Source: Arenicella sp. (lineage in GTDB: Bacteria > Pseudomonadota > Gammaproteobacteria > Arenicellales > Arenicellaceae). From it: a stretch of 16,035 bases of DNA. The stretch lies in the NCBI GenBank assembly GCA_023299895.1, contig JALZWI010000055.1, positions 1 through 16,035 of the forward strand, written 5' to 3'. The translations under genes and the position numbers were made by a program. The notes below the pieces were generated by a model. The model saw nothing but the letters and a program-made list of their open reading frames with translations, did not search any database and had not been told where the DNA came from. Of this stretch, positions 13,519 to 16,035 are shown piece after piece. Position 1 is the stretch's first letter, and each line of letters opens with the position of its first letter.

Positions 13519-15651
13519 ATGAATGATTCAATACTAAATACTGATCTAGAAGATCTAGAGTTAGATGACTTATTGGAGTCTGACCAGCTTGATGACGATT
13601 TTCAGGATTTTGAAGATCCATCAGAAAATGAAGCGACCGCAGCTGCCGTTGAAGAGGGTGGTAATGGGCGTTTTTGGATGATTGTTGCAATTATTTCTTT
13701 TGCATTGGCGTTACTAAGCAACTTACTTTTAGCGCCAATGATAACGACGCAATTGCAGCGAGCCAGTCAAGCGACAGAAGTGAGTAAATCGATTGATTTG
13801 ACCGCTGCGTCTGCATTGCAAGCGTTAACAGAGTCTGGCGACTATGATACGTTTGAATCGGAACTCGCTGAAACTGAGTCTACCGTCAATGAGCTTAGCG
13901 GTTCAACTTCAGTGTTTGCATCTATGGGGAATTTGTTGTTTGGTAATGGTGAATATAATACAAGCCTTACGAACGCATGGGGTGATTATCAATCAACCGC
14001 AAGTTCATTCGCTGAAAACAAAGATAAAATTGCTGAAATTAAATCAAAATTAACAAGTTTGAGTTCTTTGATTGCTGGTTCGATGAATGAGTCTATTGTT
14101 TTTGCTGAAGCGGTTGCTAAAGAAGGGCGTGCTAAAGAGACTGGAGTTACTAAAGATAAGTATCTGTTCTTAACTGCTGAGGCATCAAACCTGAATGGCA
14201 TTCTTGGTCGTGTTAGTACAACGGTAAGTAATTATTATTCACCTAGCACTAATATTCCAAGCATCTCTGATGCGCAAAATGGTTTGATGGTAGTGTTGCG
14301 CGATACTCTTAATCGGATACTAGGCAATGCTTCTGAAGTTGTAACCACGGCTGCGGAACCACTGCAGGCACGATATGATGCGCTGGCTACTAATGTTTCT
14401 GAAGTGAGTGATCGTGCTAGTGTATTGATTGCTGCACGCAGTCAATTGTCACAAATGAACACGCAAGGTAGCTCACTAGCTGAGGCAGCGGCGAACGCTC
14501 AAAACCAATCAAGTTTGGTGGGCTTTCTAGCTAGCATTATTAACTACCTTCCGATCCTGTTGGCTTTATTAGGTGCTTATGCGTTGTGGCGTTTTTCTAA
14601 GTCGCAAAGCAGTGGTATGGCCCAGAATGAAATGTTGTTAGAGGTAACCCTTGCTGAGCAGCAAGAGTCTATTCTCAAGCTTCTTGATGAAATGAGCGCG
14701 TTAGCGGATGGAGACTTAACAGTAGAGGCCGAGGTGACTGACCAGATCACTGGTGCAATTGCTGACTCGGTAAACTATGCGGTGATCGAGATGCGTGATC
14801 TAGTATCGCAAATTAATCGAGCTTCTGTTGAGGTGGCAAATGAATCAGCGTCTGCAGTGGACAGTGCACAGTCGGTATCGCAATCGAATACTAAACAGGC
14901 CGAGGAAATATCGGCCGCTGCGACACTGATGCAGCGTGTGACAGATTCAATGCGCTCAATGTCAGAACAAGCAAACAGTTCTGCCTCTATGGCAGAAGAA
15001 TCAATTAATGTTGCTACTCAAGGTACGATAGCGGTACGCGATACCATCAAGGGGATGGAAGATATGCGCGAACAAATTCAGGATACCTCTAAGCGTATTA
15101 AACGCCTCGGAGAAAGCTCGCAGCGTATTGGTGATATTGTTGCTTTGATTGATGATATTGCTGAGCAAACGAATATTTTGTCATTGAATGCGGCGATACA
15201 AGCGTCTATGGCGGGTGAAGCTGGTCGCGGTTTTGCGGTAGTATCGGACGAAGTGCAAAGTCTGGCGGAACGTTCAACTGAAGCGACTAAAAAAATTGCC
15301 GCCTTGGTGACCACGATTCAAAATGATACCAATGATGCAGTTCTGTCGATGGAAAAAGCAACCCAACAAGTGGTTGCAGGTACTAAAGTTGCAGATACTG
15401 CAGGTGCCGCACTGTCCGAGATTGAGGATGTGTCTCAGCGTTTGTCTGGGTTAATTAATCAAATTTCTAAAGGCTCAAATGAGCAGGCGGATGTTGTAAC
15501 GCGAGTAACAGAACAGGTAAATGATATCAGTAAGTCCTCGGTGGAAACATCACGCAAGTCGCAAGATTCGGCGAACTCGATTGCTAAATTATTAGAATTA
15601 GCAAAAGAGCTTGAGTCTTCAGTAACACGATTTAAGCTTCCAGTTAGTTAA
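13519..15651 (+). CDS. pilJ: PilJ, methyl-accepting chemotaxis protein of the Pil-Chp system
   Basis: A 710-residue receptor. In order: an unusual acidic cytoplasmic tail (1-50, rich in Asp, Glu and Leu), membrane segment 1 (about 52-74), a periplasmic helical region (75-333), membrane segment 2 (about 334-357), a HAMP-like linker (about 358-435) and a long coiled-coil signalling domain. The hairpin tip IAEQTNILSLNAAIQASMAGEAGRGFAVVSDEVQSLAERS (547-586) is close to PilJ, including the QAS in place of the usual EAA. In Pseudomonas PilJ senses pilin through its periplasmic part. Here that part lacks the QR-LSQR motif usual after segment 1; the corresponding stretch is roughly ATEVSKSIDLTAASALQAL (85-103). 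AAAGGTGA (13505-13512) is a good ribosome binding site for the ATG at 13519. pilI lies upstream and chpA 46 bases downstream. Confidence 0.92.
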   Translation: MNDSILNTDLEDLELDDLLESDQLDDDFQDFEDPSENEATAAAVEEGGNGRFWMIVAIISFALALLSNLLLAPMITTQLQRASQATEVSKSIDLTAASALQALTESGDYDTFESELAETESTVNELSGSTSVFASMGNLLFGNGEYNTSLTNAWGDYQSTASSFAENKDKIAEIKSKLTSLSSLIAGSMNESIVFAEAVAKEGRAKETGVTKDKYLFLTAEASNLNGILGRVSTTVSNYYSPSTNIPSISDAQNGLMVVLRDTLNRILGNASEVVTTAAEPLQARYDALATNVSEVSDRASVLIAARSQLSQMNTQGSSLAEAAANAQNQSSLVGFLASIINYLPILLALLGAYALWRFSKSQSSGMAQNEMLLEVTLAEQQESILKLLDEMSALADGDLTVEAEVTDQITGAIADSVNYAVIEMRDLVSQINRASVEVANESASAVDSAQSVSQSNTKQAEEISAAATLMQRVTDSMRSMSEQANSSASMAEESINVATQGTIAVRDTIKGMEDMREQIQDTSKRIKRLGESSQRIGDIVALIDDIAEQTNILSLNAAIQASMAGEAGRGFAVVSDEVQSLAERSTEATKKIAALVTTIQNDTNDAVLSMEKATQQVVAGTKVADTAGAALSEIEDVSQRLSGLINQISKGSNEQADVVTRVTEQVNDISKSSVETSRKSQDSANSIAKLLELAKELESSVTRFKLPVS

Positions 15652-15697
15652 TTTGCTTGCTAGTTGAATAAATCATAAAAGTAAAATATAGACGCTT

Positions 15698-16035
15698 ATG
15701 TCCGCTTACTCAAATATAGATCGCGAAACCTTTCAGTGGGTAAGAGCGGAAGTTGAAGTTACTTTAGATGCTGCGCGCAATGTTTTGCAGGAGCATTCTG
15801 ATGCCGACAACAAAGATGGCTTACGCCAATTGATGAGTCATCTTCATCAGGTGGTTGGTTCTTTGCAAATGCTCGAATTGAAATCACTTTCAACATTAAT
15901 TTTAGAAAGCGAACTATTAGTTGAAGACTATAGTTCGAGTGATAGTTCGATCGCCAAGTCATCATTTATTGAGTTACTCGAAAATGGGTTTTCAGCGTTA
16001 AGCGCTAATTTTAATCGGATTGAGCAAGGTCTAAG
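15698..16035 (+). CDS. chpA: ChpA/PilL hybrid histidine kinase, N-terminus only (cut by window end)
   Basis: The ATG at 15698, 46 bases after pilJ, opens a frame that runs without a stop to the window end (112 codons seen). It begins MSAYSNIDRETFQWVRAEVEVTLDAA and continues LMSHLHQVVGSLQMLELKSLSTL, with His50 in an HxxxG context. This is the FimL-like/first HPt-type domain found at the start of ChpA (PilL), the large kinase carrying several phosphotransfer domains, a CheA core and a receiver. Only the first domain is visible, so the kinase assignment rests on this similarity and on the position after pilJ. No ribosome binding site is obvious; translation may be coupled to pilJ. A separate FimL-like protein is the alternative. 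Confidence 0.82.
   Translation, partial: MSAYSNIDRETFQWVRAEVEVTLDAARNVLQEHSDADNKDGLRQLMSHLHQVVGSLQMLELKSLSTLILESELLVEDYSSSDSSIAKSSFIELLENGFSALSANFNRIEQGL

Overview
The window reads as ordinary chromosomal sequence of a gammaproteobacterium outside the Enterobacterales. By eye it is AT-leaning, especially between genes. The pointers are a TopA that follows E. coli TopA almost motif by motif, the dprA-smg-topA gene order, an LpxO-type lipid A hydroxylase (hence a Gram-negative with LPS), the Thiobacillus/Acidithiobacillus-type glutamate-cysteine ligase, and a Pil-Chp twitching-motility chemosensory cluster as in Pseudomonas. I see no rRNA, tRNA, insertion sequence, phage gene, CRISPR array or attachment site.

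Layout. 20-4530 (+): dprA, smg and topA, covering uptake of transforming DNA, an unknown function, and chromosome relaxation. 4564-5235 (-): a short-chain dehydrogenase convergent with topA; a hairpin over the topA stop codon probably terminates both. 5367-5537 (+): a 56-residue DUF6435 protein, divergent from the dehydrogenase. 5648-6550 (-): lpxO. 6797-8394 (-): a HIT-domain protein and an MFS transporter with overlapping ends. 8473-9000 (+): a DUF1285 protein whose -10 box sits so close to the start codon that the mRNA may be leaderless. 9007-11635 (-): gshA, a GIY-YIG protein and rsgA, packed as one operon. 11636-11959: a gene-free, very AT-rich divergent region full of palindromes. 11960-16035 (+): pilG, pilH, pilI, pilJ and the start of chpA, cut by the window edge.

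How the genes work together. The clearest functional unit is the Pil-Chp pathway. PilJ is the membrane receptor, PilI the CheW-like adaptor, ChpA the large kinase, and PilG and PilH the two single-domain response regulators that act on type IV pilus extension/retraction and cAMP signalling. Type IV pili also take up DNA in many gammaproteobacteria, so DprA at the other end of the window would act downstream of the same machine; that link is inference.

Nothing here amounts to a clearly new system. The points most worth a second look are the start of the dehydrogenase (an AUU codon with a good ribosome binding site, overlapped by a six-codon leader ORF), the probable leaderless DUF1285 mRNA, the divergent sensor part and acidic tail of PilJ, the operator-like repeats before pilG and pilJ, and the terminator built into the end of topA.
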